In this document: positions 15,625 to 24,366 of the stretch, in pieces
Layout of the letters: every line of letters starts with the position of its first letter
Position numbering within the stretch: position 1 is the first letter of the stretch
DNA from: an uncultured Prevotella sp.
GTDB lineage: Bacteria > Bacteroidota > Bacteroidia > Bacteroidales > Bacteroidaceae
Assembly (NCBI GenBank): GCA_900547005.1
Contig: URER01000016.1
Coordinates: forward strand, 1 to 46,870
Length of the DNA: 46,870 nucleotides
Reading direction: 5' to 3'
The notes under the pieces: model-generated
The model's input: the letters and a program-made list of their open reading frames with translations, nothing else
Databases searched by the model: none
Told to the model about the DNA's origin: nothing
Position numbers and translations under genes: made by a program

Positions 15625-16638
15625 ATGAAAGTAGCGATTGTTGGTGCAAGTGGAGCCGTAGGGCAGGAGTTCCTTCGGATTCTGGCAGAGAGAAATTTCC
15701 CTATTGATGAACTGGTTCTGTTCGGTTCCGAGCGTTCGGCAGGCAGCAAATACACATTCAAGGGAAAGGAATACGAAGTTAAACTGTTGCAGCACAACGA
15801 TGATTTCAAGGGCGTTGACGTTGCTTTTGTATCTGCCGGAGGCGGAGCGTCTAAGGAGTTTGCTGAGACGATAACCAAGTATGGAGCCGTGATGATAGAC
15901 AATTCCAGCGCGTTCCGTATGGACGAGGACGTGCCATTGGTTGTGCCGGAGGTGAATCCGGAGGACGCGCTCAACCGTCCGCGCGGCATCATTGCCAATC
16001 CTAACTGCACCACAATCATGATGGTGGTTGTGTTGAAGCCTATCGAGAAGCTCTCACACATCAAGCGTGTGCATATCTCAAGCTATCAGAGTGCCAGCGG
16101 AGCGGGTGCCGTGGCAATGGCAGAGCTTCAGCAGCAGTATAAGGAACTCGTGGAGGACGGCGAGGTGAAGACCGTCAAGAAGTTTCCCGTGCAGTTGGCA
16201 TATAACGTAATTCCGCAGATTGACGTGTTCACAGACAACGGCTATACAAAGGAAGAGATGAAGATGTTCAACGAGACTCGCAAGATTATGCACAGCGACA
16301 TACGCACTTCTGCAATGTGCGTGCGCGTAAGTTCGCTCCGTTCTCACAGCGAGAGTGTGTGGATTGAGACCGAGGAGCCAATCACCGTTGAGCAGGCACA
16401 GGCTGCAATCGCTGCTGCCGAGGGCGTAACCTTGCAGGATGATCCGGCTAATCTTGTTTATCCGATGCCGTTAGAGACAGGTGGAAAGGATGACGTTTAC
16501 GTAGGACGCGTGCGCAAGGACCTTGCCAACGACAACGGCATTACACTGTGGCTCAGTGGCGACCAGATACGCAAAGGTGCCGCTCTCAACGCGGTTCAGA
16601 TTGCGGAGTATCTTGTAAAGGTGGGAAACATTAAGTAA
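15625..16638 (+). CDS. asd: Aspartate-semialdehyde dehydrogenase
   Basis: Asd reduces aspartyl-4-phosphate to aspartate semialdehyde with NADPH, the branch point to lysine/diaminopimelate, threonine and methionine. The 337-residue protein opens with the nucleotide-binding VAIVGASGAVGQEFLRIL. It has the SAGGGASKEFA loop, and the active-site Cys128 lies in NPNCTTIMM. SYQSASGAGAVAMAEL and IRTSAMCVRVSSLRSHSE match the catalytic domain. It is a single-gene unit with its own promoter and terminator, oriented away from the antiporter gene and towards the amylase gene. Confidence 0.96.
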   Translation: MKVAIVGASGAVGQEFLRILAERNFPIDELVLFGSERSAGSKYTFKGKEYEVKLLQHNDDFKGVDVAFVSAGGGASKEFAETITKYGAVMIDNSSAFRMDEDVPLVVPEVNPEDALNRPRGIIANPNCTTIMMVVVLKPIEKLSHIKRVHISSYQSASGAGAVAMAELQQQYKELVEDGEVKTVKKFPVQLAYNVIPQIDVFTDNGYTKEEMKMFNETRKIMHSDIRTSAMCVRVSSLRSHSESVWIETEEPITVEQAQAAIAAAEGVTLQDDPANLVYPMPLETGGKDDVYVGRVRKDLANDNGITLWLSGDQIRKGAALNAVQIAEYLVKVGNIK

Positions 16639-16640
16639 TT

Positions 16641-16779
16641 TAGTAGACAGAATACAGTAGACAGGAGTTCAGACAATAGTCCGGACTCCTGTTTTTTTCG
16701 TGTATGGTTGCTATCAGATGGCTTCTGTGCCCTCAAAGACTATTGTCTGAACTCTCAGACTCCCGTCTTCTGTCTACTA
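16641..16779. repeat. Inverted-repeat element between convergent asd and amylase genes
   Basis: The left arm (16641-16681) starts TAGTAGACAGAA and ends GAGTTCAGACAATAGTC. The right arm (16738-16779) is its inverted copy. The outer 12 bp and inner 17 bp match exactly, while the middle differs by small changes. The spacer is about 56 bp. The size and architecture resemble the 15388-15513 element. A related sequence encodes the C-terminal end of the LolD-like protein (about 12421-12462). Confidence 0.8.
16662..16698 (+). terminator. Terminator of asd
   Basis: CAGGAGT (16662-16668) pairs with ACTCCTG (16685-16691), followed by seven T. It is nested in the left arm of the inverted-repeat element. 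Confidence 0.75.
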
Positions 16780-16798
16780 AAATTGTCCTATTAGAAAA

Positions 16799-16834
16799 CG
16801 AAAAAAGGCTTGCACCGATTAGTACAAGCCTTTT
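16799..16834 (-). terminator. Terminator of the alpha-amylase gene
   Basis: On the minus strand AAAAGGCTTG pairs with CAAGCCTTTT (arms 16803-16812 and 16825-16834), and the T run continues to TTCG. It lies 19 bp beyond the amylase stop codon. Confidence 0.85.
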
Positions 16835-16852
16835 GTATTGATTGTATTTCTC

Positions 16853-19800
16853 TTACAGCACCACCTTTGTGCGGTTGATGATGTAAATTCCGTGTGCCAG
16901 TCCGTCTATGACGTTCACGCCTGCGTTCACTTTCTGTACCTTTGTCATACCAGAAACGGTAGAGATTGTGACGTCCTGTGCCTTGTCAGACTCTATATAT
17001 AGTCTGCCGCCTGCTACGCGCACCTTGATGCCGTTGGCGTTGTTGCCTGCTACGATGTTGCTGATGCCAGTGGCCTTCAGCTTACCGATGCGTGCCATGG
17101 CGTATGTTACAACATCCTGATCTTCCTTCTCCTTGCTGGACGAATCGTCTTTAGAGTATGCCTCAAAGACATTGTCATAGAAGCTCGGGTCGTACGGCAG
17201 TGATGAGTGGGCGCTCGCACCGTAATAGTCTACTACCATGACGCCTATGCCGTTGTTGCGGATGTGATCTGCCGTGATGCCCATCATAGACAGTGGAAAC
17301 TTGAACTCATAGAACGTATGTGCGGAGTTGTCTATTTCGCCTGAGAGGTCTGTGAAGCCGTTGTTGCCCTTTAGCAGTTCCGGATCGTAGCTGAAATCGT
17401 CCTGACCATAGATGGCTGTAATGGAGGGGAGTACACCGTCTGCGTATCCATAAGTAACCTCTGACTTCTTGCATGACGCAGGGTCTTTGTAGTCACAGAT
17501 GCCGCTGGCGTTCGGAACAAAATAGCCCGGTGTACCCACTCCTGGCTTCGTAGAACCGAACCACCATGCGTCTGCCCCGTTGTCGAATGTGGTGTAGATG
17601 TTGTCCTGCCATATAGACGTGTTCTCGTTGGTGATGCCTTTAGCCGACTTGTCCGGGTCGAGGTCGAAAGCGAAGCTCAGCTTACCGTCCATATTGTATG
17701 GCTTGGACTCGCCTGGCTGTTTGCCTTCGCCGGCGATATCCCATACCGTATATACATACTGAACGCCGAGGTAAAGGTTCTCATTGTCGTATGCCGCATA
17801 AAGTGCGTATGAGTCGACGATAGGACGCTCGTGCACACCCTTGAATGCCTGACAGATGTCGCGTGCCACGCCCTGTGCGACGAGGTCGGCCTCTGTCCAG
17901 TTGTTGAGTGCGGTTGTTGATTTCTGTCCGTTGAAAGACATATTTACAGTGCGGTTTGTTCCTACCTGTCCGTTAGGGTTCACCTTATAATAGTCTGTTA
18001 TAAGGTTGTCGCCCGGCTGTGGTTGTGGACCGGGGCCACTGCTCTTGGTGTATGTAAAGGTCTTCACGTCGCCGCTTGTTCCGTCGGATGTTACGCCGAA
18101 CGCCTTGAGAGTGGTTGTCTCTGTGAACGTAAGTGCGCTGCTATACTTCTGTGATGAAGTGGAAGGTGTTGTTCCGTCAGTTGTATAATATATAGTAGCT
18201 GCCGGGTTTACAGACAGTGTTACGCTGATGCTCTCGGTGAAGCTGCCGTTTGCCGGACTTGCGCTTACAATCGGCTTTGTAGGCTGCGGGTCGCTGGAGA
18301 ATGTCACTTTGGTGGATGTCGCACCGTTGTCGTCCATCACGTATTCGCCAGTATAGGTAAGGTCTTTTGTCTTGTCGGCATCTCCGTTTGTGTTGAATAT
18401 GATACCGGTAGTACCCTCGGGTACCTTGAACACTTTGTAGGTCTTGCCGTCAGAACCTGTCGCAGTTTCCATCTTTACGCCAGGCCAATCCGGAGAGGAT
18501 ACTTTCCAGTAGTATACTTTCTCTTTTGTTCCGCTGTAGGCAAGGTTATAGTCGCCGGTGATTGTCACGCTACCAGGTTGTGGACCGGGACCCGGCTCGT
18601 CGCCGTTGTATTCTGTCCATGACGAGTTATTCTTGCAAATCATAGACTTGCCGTTGAGGTCGAGACCGCAGCTTTGTCCGGCAACGTCTGCCGGATATTG
18701 TGAGCCGCCTCCGCTGAAGATAACCTTTGCGCTTGTTGTTAATCCTTCTGGTACTTCATAGTACCAAAGACCGGTAGAGGCATCTTTAGCCATTGATGCA
18801 CCAGGCCAAGTTCCGTTTGCTTTTGCGGGGTCAGTATCAGGCAGATAGATGTAGCAGTTCACGCTGCTCCAGTTGCCCGGATTGTTGTAATATACGGTTA
18901 CAATAGCCGACGGGTCTCTCTTTGTGAATGTAGCCTGTCCTGTCTTTGTGCCTTCTTCGCCTGTCGCGCTCCATGATACAGTTACGCTTTCGCCCACAGC
19001 CATGTTGCTGCCGATAGTGAATGTAGTTGTTCCGGTGAACGATTGCTGTGCGCCGTCACCTATTTTGTACCATCCGCTTGTCGCGTTGTTGAGAGTAGCT
19101 GTTACGGTTTGTGTCTCTGTGAATGAGCCGCCGTTAGGACTGAGAGTTACAGATGGCTTCTGAACAACTTCGCCGTAGATAACTGCGATACCGCTTGAGC
19201 CTACATTACCGCTGATAGTCGTTGATGTGACTGTGAATGTGCCTCCCGAAACGCGGTCGGTGTATGTTCCTGCCGGGCAATATCCGCCACCGTTGGCGAT
19301 GGACACGTTGCCGCTGCCGTTTCTGTTAACGATAACGGCACCACCTCCTTCGCGGGTAAGTGAGGCTACACCATTATTTTGAGTATAATATTCTTTCTTG
19401 CCGTTCATGGCGTTACGGAACTTGTTTACCTCTGCAACCTGCTTTCCTGTAAAGTTAGTGCTACCTTTCGCTCCAACCTTAATGTCATTAAAGTTCTTTG
19501 CCGCAGGGCGAGAGAAATATAATGCTGTTGCTCCGTCGCGGCAACCTACAATAGCGTATGCACGGTCGATAACATCCTGACTTACATTTTTCGATTCGCC
19601 GTTATAGTTTGCGTATGTGTCGTGGCTCTCGCCCCAATATACGACCTTGTCTGCCTTGAATAACGTTCCTCCGGCCCATCCGGCGTTAGAAGAAGGAACA
19701 CCACCGTTGTTGCGTGCGCCATTTCCATATCCGTTGTCGGTTACAGACATATAGTTCGTGTATTCCTTCATAAGGTTGTCGCCATTGCCACCGCCAGGGT

Positions 19801-20536
19801 TGTCGAGAATTTCTCCATAGTGATACATTCCTGGAACAGATGTAACGGTAGCCCAGAACTGACAGCCTTCAGATGGCAATGCTATATGCTTAGCTGCATC
19901 CCAACGGATACCTTTCACACCGCAGGCTTTCAACTCCTCAATATATGCCTTTGCACGGTTGGCAACCTCAGGGTCTTCCGAGTTTACATCAGGGTATCCT
20001 GAGCCGCCACCCATTTGGTTATGAGTGATTGAGTTACGGTCACCATAGTTACAGTCACCGTTCCAACGCAGACGGTTGTTGCTGTTCCACCACGGGTCAT
20101 GGTATAAGGAATGGTCGCCTGCACCGTGTCCGTCTACGTGGTTTGCCACTACGTCAACAATAATCTTGATGCCATACTTTTCAGCTTCGGCGCAGAGACT
20201 CGTTAGGTCTTCCTTTGTTCCGAGGCCACTTGCGATAAACTTAAAATCGTAGGGGCGGTAAATGTCTGCCCATGTGGAGCCTACCGCAGAATTGCGCTGT
20301 AGCGGGGACAACTGTACTGAGCCGAATCCAGCGGCTGCAATGTTGGGAAGCTCTGCCTTGACATCGGAAATTTTCCAGTTGAAACAATGCAGGATGTTTC
20401 CTTCCTGTATTCCCGATGGAATACCATACAAGTTCTGAGCATTTACTTGAGATGCCAGCGTAATTGCCAGCATAAGCAACAGCCCGAGAACTTTCTTACT
20501 TGTTCTAAGTAAAGATTGATTCATCGTTTTAAACAT
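16853..20536 (-). CDS. Secreted GH13 alpha-amylase with starch-binding modules
   Basis: This 1227-residue enzyme hydrolyses alpha-1,4 bonds in starch-like glucans. The signal peptide ends near VNA/QN (residue 33). The GH13 barrel shows VDVVANH (127-133), GIRWDAAKH with nucleophile Asp213, GEILD with acid/base Glu242, and ESHD with Asp306. Two CBM26-like modules follow: one containing YYNNPGNWSSVNCYIYLPD, and a second with YYWKVSSPDWPGVKM. Next is a chitobiase C-terminal-like Fn3 domain (TIYYTTDGTTPSTSSQKYSS), then a CBM9-like region. The C-terminal 70 residues, with VTISTVSGM and GLAHGIYIIN, resemble a type IX secretion sorting domain. A shorter start at Met5 (20524) is possible. Confidence 0.9.
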   Translation of the reverse strand: MFKTMNQSLLRTSKKVLGLLLMLAITLASQVNAQNLYGIPSGIQEGNILHCFNWKISDVKAELPNIAAAGFGSVQLSPLQRNSAVGSTWADIYRPYDFKFIASGLGTKEDLTSLCAEAEKYGIKIIVDVVANHVDGHGAGDHSLYHDPWWNSNNRLRWNGDCNYGDRNSITHNQMGGGSGYPDVNSEDPEVANRAKAYIEELKACGVKGIRWDAAKHIALPSEGCQFWATVTSVPGMYHYGEILDNPGGGNGDNLMKEYTNYMSVTDNGYGNGARNNGGVPSSNAGWAGGTLFKADKVVYWGESHDTYANYNGESKNVSQDVIDRAYAIVGCRDGATALYFSRPAAKNFNDIKVGAKGSTNFTGKQVAEVNKFRNAMNGKKEYYTQNNGVASLTREGGGAVIVNRNGSGNVSIANGGGYCPAGTYTDRVSGGTFTVTSTTISGNVGSSGIAVIYGEVVQKPSVTLSPNGGSFTETQTVTATLNNATSGWYKIGDGAQQSFTGTTTFTIGSNMAVGESVTVSWSATGEEGTKTGQATFTKRDPSAIVTVYYNNPGNWSSVNCYIYLPDTDPAKANGTWPGASMAKDASTGLWYYEVPEGLTTSAKVIFSGGGSQYPADVAGQSCGLDLNGKSMICKNNSSWTEYNGDEPGPGPQPGSVTITGDYNLAYSGTKEKVYYWKVSSPDWPGVKMETATGSDGKTYKVFKVPEGTTGIIFNTNGDADKTKDLTYTGEYVMDDNGATSTKVTFSSDPQPTKPIVSASPANGSFTESISVTLSVNPAATIYYTTDGTTPSTSSQKYSSALTFTETTTLKAFGVTSDGTSGDVKTFTYTKSSGPGPQPQPGDNLITDYYKVNPNGQVGTNRTVNMSFNGQKSTTALNNWTEADLVAQGVARDICQAFKGVHERPIVDSYALYAAYDNENLYLGVQYVYTVWDIAGEGKQPGESKPYNMDGKLSFAFDLDPDKSAKGITNENTSIWQDNIYTTFDNGADAWWFGSTKPGVGTPGYFVPNASGICDYKDPASCKKSEVTYGYADGVLPSITAIYGQDDFSYDPELLKGNNGFTDLSGEIDNSAHTFYEFKFPLSMMGITADHIRNNGIGVMVVDYYGASAHSSLPYDPSFYDNVFEAYSKDDSSSKEKEDQDVVTYAMARIGKLKATGISNIVAGNNANGIKVRVAGGRLYIESDKAQDVTISTVSGMTKVQKVNAGVNVIDGLAHGIYIINRTKVVL

Positions 20537-20579
20537 TTGTAAAATTGATAGGTTATAAAATCGTTCGTTAAAAAACTAC

Positions 20580-20618
20580 ATAAAACTGCTTATAAAACTG
20601 CTTACGGTTACAAATTTA
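20580..20618 (-). promoter_or_regulatory. Amylase promoter -7 box with adjacent 12-bp tandem repeat
   Basis: On the minus strand TAAATTTG (20618-20611) matches TAnnTTTG. Immediately downstream, ATAAAACTGCTT occurs twice in tandem without a mismatch (20580-20591 and 20592-20603), close to the expected start site. It could be an operator half-site pair. No -33 element is evident. Confidence 0.5.
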
Positions 20619-20783
20619 TGTTTTTTATGTTGATTTGTTATTTGCTTTATGTTAAGAAAAGCTCATTTTTTTGTGCAATCGTTTGAGCAAGATTATTGCT
20701 TTGATGGATTAAAATGAAGACATTTTTTATATAGGAATAAGACTCCTTTAGGGAAATGAACGTTTTGGGAGAAATAAAAAACT

Positions 20784-20823
20784 AAAAAAGCCAAGCAGTC
20801 GGTTAAAAACTACTTGGCTTTTA
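20784..20823 (-). terminator. Terminator of tRNA-Leu
   Basis: AGCCAAGCAGT (20789-20799) pairs with ACTACTTGGCT (20809-20819), with T runs on the outer side of both strands. On the minus strand it ends in TTTTTT, 10 bp after the tRNA. Confidence 0.85.
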
Positions 20824-20832
20824 TATGTCTTG

Positions 20833-20914
20833 TGCGCCTGATAGGACTCGAACCTACACGTCTCGCGACACCAGATCCTAAGTCTGGCGCGTCTGCCAAT
20901 TTCGCCACAAGCGC
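20833..20914 (-). tRNA. tRNA-Leu (anticodon TAG)
   Basis: Read on the minus strand, the acceptor GCGCTTG pairs with CAGGCGC. The anticodon stem CCAGA/TCTGG encloses CTTAGGA with TAG at 34-36. A type II long variable arm (TGTCGCGAGACGT) and GGTTCGAGTCC T arm are present. The 82-nt length and variable arm are those of a leucine tRNA reading CUA. CCA is not encoded. Confidence 0.95.
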
Positions 20915-20926
20915 AGAATTCGGTTG

Positions 20927-20958
20927 CAAAGGTAACTTGTTTTTGCCGAATTGCCAAA
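20927..20958 (-). promoter_or_regulatory. Promoter of tRNA-Leu
   Basis: On the minus strand TTTG (20958-20955) and TACCTTTG (20934-20927) are separated by exactly 20 bp, 12 bp upstream of the tRNA. Confidence 0.75.
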
Positions 20959-20981
20959 TTATTTGCTTAAAAGTTGAAGGC

Positions 20982-23762
20982 CTACACATCACTTCCGAAC
21001 AAATCCAACTGTCCGGTCTTCTCGTCGATGATGTGTTTGCGGGTTTTACCCGTGTCCGGGTCTTTCTCCTCCGCCATCGCCATATCCATGTTTGCCTTGC
21101 TTTCCTGTTCGCCAGTCTTGCTCTCCTCTTCCTCTTCCGGATCTTCCCCGTCCGGTTCCGGATAGTGCGTAGGCTCCAGTTCCTCGATAGAAGCAATCTC
21201 GTATGCCGATACACGTTTTGCCATCGACTGGTATTTATAGAATTTCACGAACTCGTTGATGTCGATGATGAGGTCTTCCTGCGCAGCGTCCTCGCCTCCG
21301 AACTTTACCAAGATGCGCGGATAGGCATTGTCGGAGAGTAGCGTTATCACCGATTTGGGGTTGTCGCCGATGAACCGCTGTCGCCTTTTCGACGCGTTGA
21401 GTACCATCCGCTTTACATAAAGCTGGTTGTCCTTGTCGGCATCGCGGTATATCGCCGTCCACACTTTGCGCTCGTCATACTTCTCTATGTGCATGATGTT
21501 GTCATCGTAGTGGTTGCTCGTGTCGAAGTTTGTCAGATAGTATTCTCCGTTCTTGAGCATCACGAGGATAGTCTCCGGATCCTTGAATTCGCCTAAGTAA
21601 TTGCCCCGTTCATCATAGTTTATGCGGTTCACGTCCGGGTCGAACCACACTTTTATCGCGCCGAGCGTAGAGTGTCCTTGCTGTTTCAGGCTTATTCGGT
21701 TCACCGGTTTCTTCGTCAGAATCACGCCCTTTGCCGTCCGGTTCTTTATGCCCACCTTCGAGAAGTCCCTCAGCAGGAATATGCTTGAACGGTGGGTGGT
21801 CATTGCCGTGGCTTCGAGTGTTACCTTTATCACCTCTGCCTCGCCGTTGGGGTTGCCCGTGAGATACATTATCCGCGATTGGGGCTTGCCCTGCGTGAGG
21901 TCATATTCCTTGTCGCGCGTGCAGCTTGCCACGTAGAAGCGTTTCAAGAAATAAGGGCCTTTCAGTCCGTCGCGATACACAACGTTATATACCGTGCGCT
22001 TGTCATTCCTCTTGAATACATTTACATATTGTATGTTCTTGCCCACGAAAATTTTGTCCTGCACACGGATAATCTTGTATTTACCGTCCTTATAGAATAT
22101 AATAATGTCGTCAAGGTCGGAGCAGTTGCATACGAACTCGTCCTTTTTCAGTCCGGTTCCGATGAAGCCTTCCTGCCGGTTGATATACAGTTTCTCGTTA
22201 GCCTCCACCACGGTCGACACCTCTATCGACTCGAAATTTCTTATTTCCGTGCGACGGGGATGCTCCGCTCCATATTTGTCCTTTATGAACTCGAACCAGC
22301 GGATGGTAACGTCCGTCATGTGTGCGAGGTCACGTTTGATTCCCTTCAGTTCCTTGTTGATGCGCGCCATCAGTTCGTCGGCCTTGTCCTTGTTGAACTT
22401 CAGGATGCGCTGCATCTTTATTTCCATCAGTCGCAGAATGTCTTCCTTGCGTACTTCGCGAATGAATTGCGGATAGAACGGTGTGAGTCGCTCGTCCACG
22501 TATTCGCAGGCCGCGTCCATATCTTTTGCATTCTCAAACGGCTTGCCTTTGTAGATGCGTTCCTCGATGAATATCTTTTCGAGCGAGGCGAAGAACAGTT
22601 GCTCTTCCAACTCGGCCTTGCGTATTTCCAACTCCTTGCGCAGCAGTTCCTTTGTAGCCTCCACCGAGTGGCGCAGCACGTCGCTCACTGTGAGGAACTT
22701 CGGTTTGTTGTCCTCTATGACGCAGCAGTTTGGCGATATGTTTATCTCGCAGTCGGAGAACGCATAGAGCGCGTCGATGGTCTTGTCGCTGCTCACTCCC
22801 GGTGCCAAGTGTACCAATATTTCCACCTCCGCAGCCGTGTTGTCGTCCACGCGCTTGGCCTTTATCTTGCCTTTCTCCACCGCTTTCAGAATACTGTCTA
22901 TCAGCGTTACGGTGGTTTTCGTGAACGGAATCTCCTTTATCACGAGCGTCTTGCTGTTTATTTTCTCAATCTTGGCACGCACCTTCAGCACACCGCCGCG
23001 TTGTCCGTCGTTATATTTCGACACATCGATGCTTCCGCCGGTGGGGAAGTCGGGGTAGAGGTGAAACTCCTCGCCTCGCAGACAGCTTATGGCAGCGTCG
23101 CAAAGCTCGTTGAAGTTGTGTGGAAGAATCTTTGACGACAGTCCCACGGCAATGCCCTCGGCACCCTGCGCGAGCAGCAGCGGGAACTTCACAGGCAGCG
23201 TCACCGGCTCTTTGTTTCGTCCGTCATAGCTGTGCTGCCACTCCGTGGTCTTGGGGTTGAACACCGTGTCGAGAGCGAATTTAGAGAGACGGGCCTCGAT
23301 ATAACGGGGAGCGGCTGCGCGGTCGCCCGTGAGTACGTTACCCCAGTTTCCCTGAGTGTCCACGAGCAAGTCCTTCTGTCCCATCTGAACGAGCGCGTCG
23401 CCGATGGAAGCGTCGCCGTGCGGGTGGAACTGCATCGTGTGTCCCACGATGTTCGCCACCTTATTGTAGCGTCCGTCGTCCATTCGTTTCATCGAATGCA
23501 GAATGCGTCGCTGCACCGGTTTCAGTCCGTCCTCAATGTGCGGCACGGCGCGTTCCAGTATCACATACGACGCATAGTCCAAGAACCAGTTCTGATACAT
23601 ACCGCTGAGGTGGTGCACAGCGGATGCGTCAAACCTGTTCACAGGCTTGTAATCTGAATGAGCGTCGTCTGTTTCTGTTTCCACAAACTCGTTGTCGGTG
23701 TTCTCTTCATTAGGGTTTTCGTTCTCGCTCATTATCTCTTCGTCTCTCTTTTCGTCGTCCAT
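20982..23762 (-). CDS. parC: DNA topoisomerase IV subunit A (type IIA, ParC-like)
   Basis: The 926-residue protein is a type IIA topoisomerase A subunit, the DNA-cleaving partner of ParE or GyrB. After an acidic 40-residue leader, the winged-helix domain contains GLKPVQRRILHSM and QFHPHGDASIGDALVQMGQ. The catalytic Tyr154 is in AAAPRYIEARLS. The tower and coiled-coil region runs to about 480. The C-terminal domain (from about 500) is a divergent beta-pinwheel without a clear GyrA box (QRRGGKG), which argues for topoisomerase IV rather than gyrase. It ends in a Glu/Lys-rich tail and QLDLFGSDV. An alternative start is Met11. parE is not adjacent. Confidence 0.88.
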   Translation of the reverse strand: MDDEKRDEEIMSENENPNEENTDNEFVETETDDAHSDYKPVNRFDASAVHHLSGMYQNWFLDYASYVILERAVPHIEDGLKPVQRRILHSMKRMDDGRYNKVANIVGHTMQFHPHGDASIGDALVQMGQKDLLVDTQGNWGNVLTGDRAAAPRYIEARLSKFALDTVFNPKTTEWQHSYDGRNKEPVTLPVKFPLLLAQGAEGIAVGLSSKILPHNFNELCDAAISCLRGEEFHLYPDFPTGGSIDVSKYNDGQRGGVLKVRAKIEKINSKTLVIKEIPFTKTTVTLIDSILKAVEKGKIKAKRVDDNTAAEVEILVHLAPGVSSDKTIDALYAFSDCEINISPNCCVIEDNKPKFLTVSDVLRHSVEATKELLRKELEIRKAELEEQLFFASLEKIFIEERIYKGKPFENAKDMDAACEYVDERLTPFYPQFIREVRKEDILRLMEIKMQRILKFNKDKADELMARINKELKGIKRDLAHMTDVTIRWFEFIKDKYGAEHPRRTEIRNFESIEVSTVVEANEKLYINRQEGFIGTGLKKDEFVCNCSDLDDIIIFYKDGKYKIIRVQDKIFVGKNIQYVNVFKRNDKRTVYNVVYRDGLKGPYFLKRFYVASCTRDKEYDLTQGKPQSRIMYLTGNPNGEAEVIKVTLEATAMTTHRSSIFLLRDFSKVGIKNRTAKGVILTKKPVNRISLKQQGHSTLGAIKVWFDPDVNRINYDERGNYLGEFKDPETILVMLKNGEYYLTNFDTSNHYDDNIMHIEKYDERKVWTAIYRDADKDNQLYVKRMVLNASKRRQRFIGDNPKSVITLLSDNAYPRILVKFGGEDAAQEDLIIDINEFVKFYKYQSMAKRVSAYEIASIEELEPTHYPEPDGEDPEEEEESKTGEQESKANMDMAMAEEKDPDTGKTRKHIIDEKTGQLDLFGSDV

Positions 23763-23857
23763 AAGATACCTGTTTTTTCCTTTTTAAGGTTTCAAGATAA
23801 TGCAAATGAGGGCAATTGGAACTTGTTCTTATATTGCCGAGTGCAGCTTATCTTCTG

Positions 23858-23889
23858 CAAAGTTAAGAAAAAAATACGGAAAGCGCAAA
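23858..23889 (-). promoter_or_regulatory. Promoter of parC
   Basis: On the minus strand TTTG (23889-23886) and TAACTTTG (23865-23858) are spaced by exactly 20 bp, implying a leader of about 90 nt. The rest of the 389-bp gap between parC and the DUF3791 gene holds the left copy of a 53-bp direct repeat and the next promoter. Confidence 0.7.
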
Positions 23890-24034
23890 CCTTATATATA
23901 TAATAAGGTGTATTTTTCTTTTACAAAGTAACTCTTTTGTTGCTTTATTCCGTTATTTTCTCATCTTGTTTACATCCTTTCAGCCCTCCGATACTATCTC
24001 TTTGATAATCAGACAGCTTTGATGGCGTAGCTGT

Positions 24035-24087
24035 ATGGCAGTTTTTTTCTCTATTTATTATGAAGTTTCAGAGCATTTTTCTTACTT
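24035..24087 (+). repeat. Direct repeat, left copy (partner at 25880-25930)
   Basis: ATGGCAGT, then a pyrimidine tract, CTATTTATTATGAAGTTTCA, GAGCATTTTT and CTTACTT. The partner 1.85 kb downstream has the same order with about six differences (CTATTTGTTATGAAGTTTCT, GTGCATTTT). The pair brackets the DUF3791-DUF3990 operon and the repeat-rich gap. Confidence 0.7.
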
Positions 24088-24104
24088 TTCTAAGAAAAAG
24101 AAGC

Positions 24105-24112
24105 TATCTTTG
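24105..24112 (+). promoter_or_regulatory. Probable -7 box of the DUF3791-DUF3990 operon
   Basis: TATCTTTG matches TAnnTTTG, 39 bp upstream of the first start codon. The surrounding GAAAAAGAAGCTATCTTTGC is very like the ridA promoter (GAAAAAGAAAGTATCTTTGC at 26056-26076). Confidence 0.55.
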
Positions 24113-24151
24113 CCTACAAATATTTGGGTTAGGCATATCAAAGAGAAAACT

Positions 24152-24364
24152 ATGGACAAAAAAATATTGGAATTTGTAACTTATTGCATAGAGCAACTGG
24201 CTGACAGATTGATGCTGTCTCCCGGTGATGTGTATAGGAGACTTAAGACTTCTGGAATCTTGTATGAATATATTGTACCCTCTTATGATGTGCTTCATAC
24301 CTTTGGTTCACGTTATCTGATGGACGATTTGATGGGCTTTATGCGGGAAAAAGGAGTGTTGTAG
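24152..24364 (+). CDS. DUF3791 domain protein (first gene of the module)
   Basis: I choose the ATG at 24152 (70 residues) because MDKKILEFVTYCIEQLADRL is how DUF3791 proteins begin. The in-frame ATG at 24035 would add 39 unrelated residues and lies upstream of the promoter box. The small, probably all-helical protein continues with SPGDVYRRLKTSGIL and IVPSYDVLHTFGSRYLMDDL. DUF3791 is uncharacterised but is repeatedly found beside DUF3990, which suggests the partner or antitoxin of that protein. It ends 2 bp before the DUF3990 start. Confidence 0.82.
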   Translation: MDKKILEFVTYCIEQLADRLMLSPGDVYRRLKTSGILYEYIVPSYDVLHTFGSRYLMDDLMGFMREKGVL

Positions 24365-24366
24365 TC

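Noticed and set aside
12318..16779. Insertion sequences
   Set aside because: Several inverted-repeat elements are present but none encloses a transposase frame, so they are listed as repeats only.
21792..23135. 447-residue open frame on the plus strand
   Set aside because: It is antisense to parC, whose catalytic motifs are intact on the minus strand.
20982..23762. Annotation as gyrA
   Set aside because: The C-terminal domain lacks a recognisable GyrA box, and the acidic leader and divergent C-terminal region fit the ParC-like subunit of Bacteroidetes better. The cleavage core alone does not decide it.
24035..24151. Upstream extension of the first DUF3791 protein
   Set aside because: The extra 39 residues lie over a repeat and upstream of the promoter box, while the ATG at 24152 gives the family's usual start.
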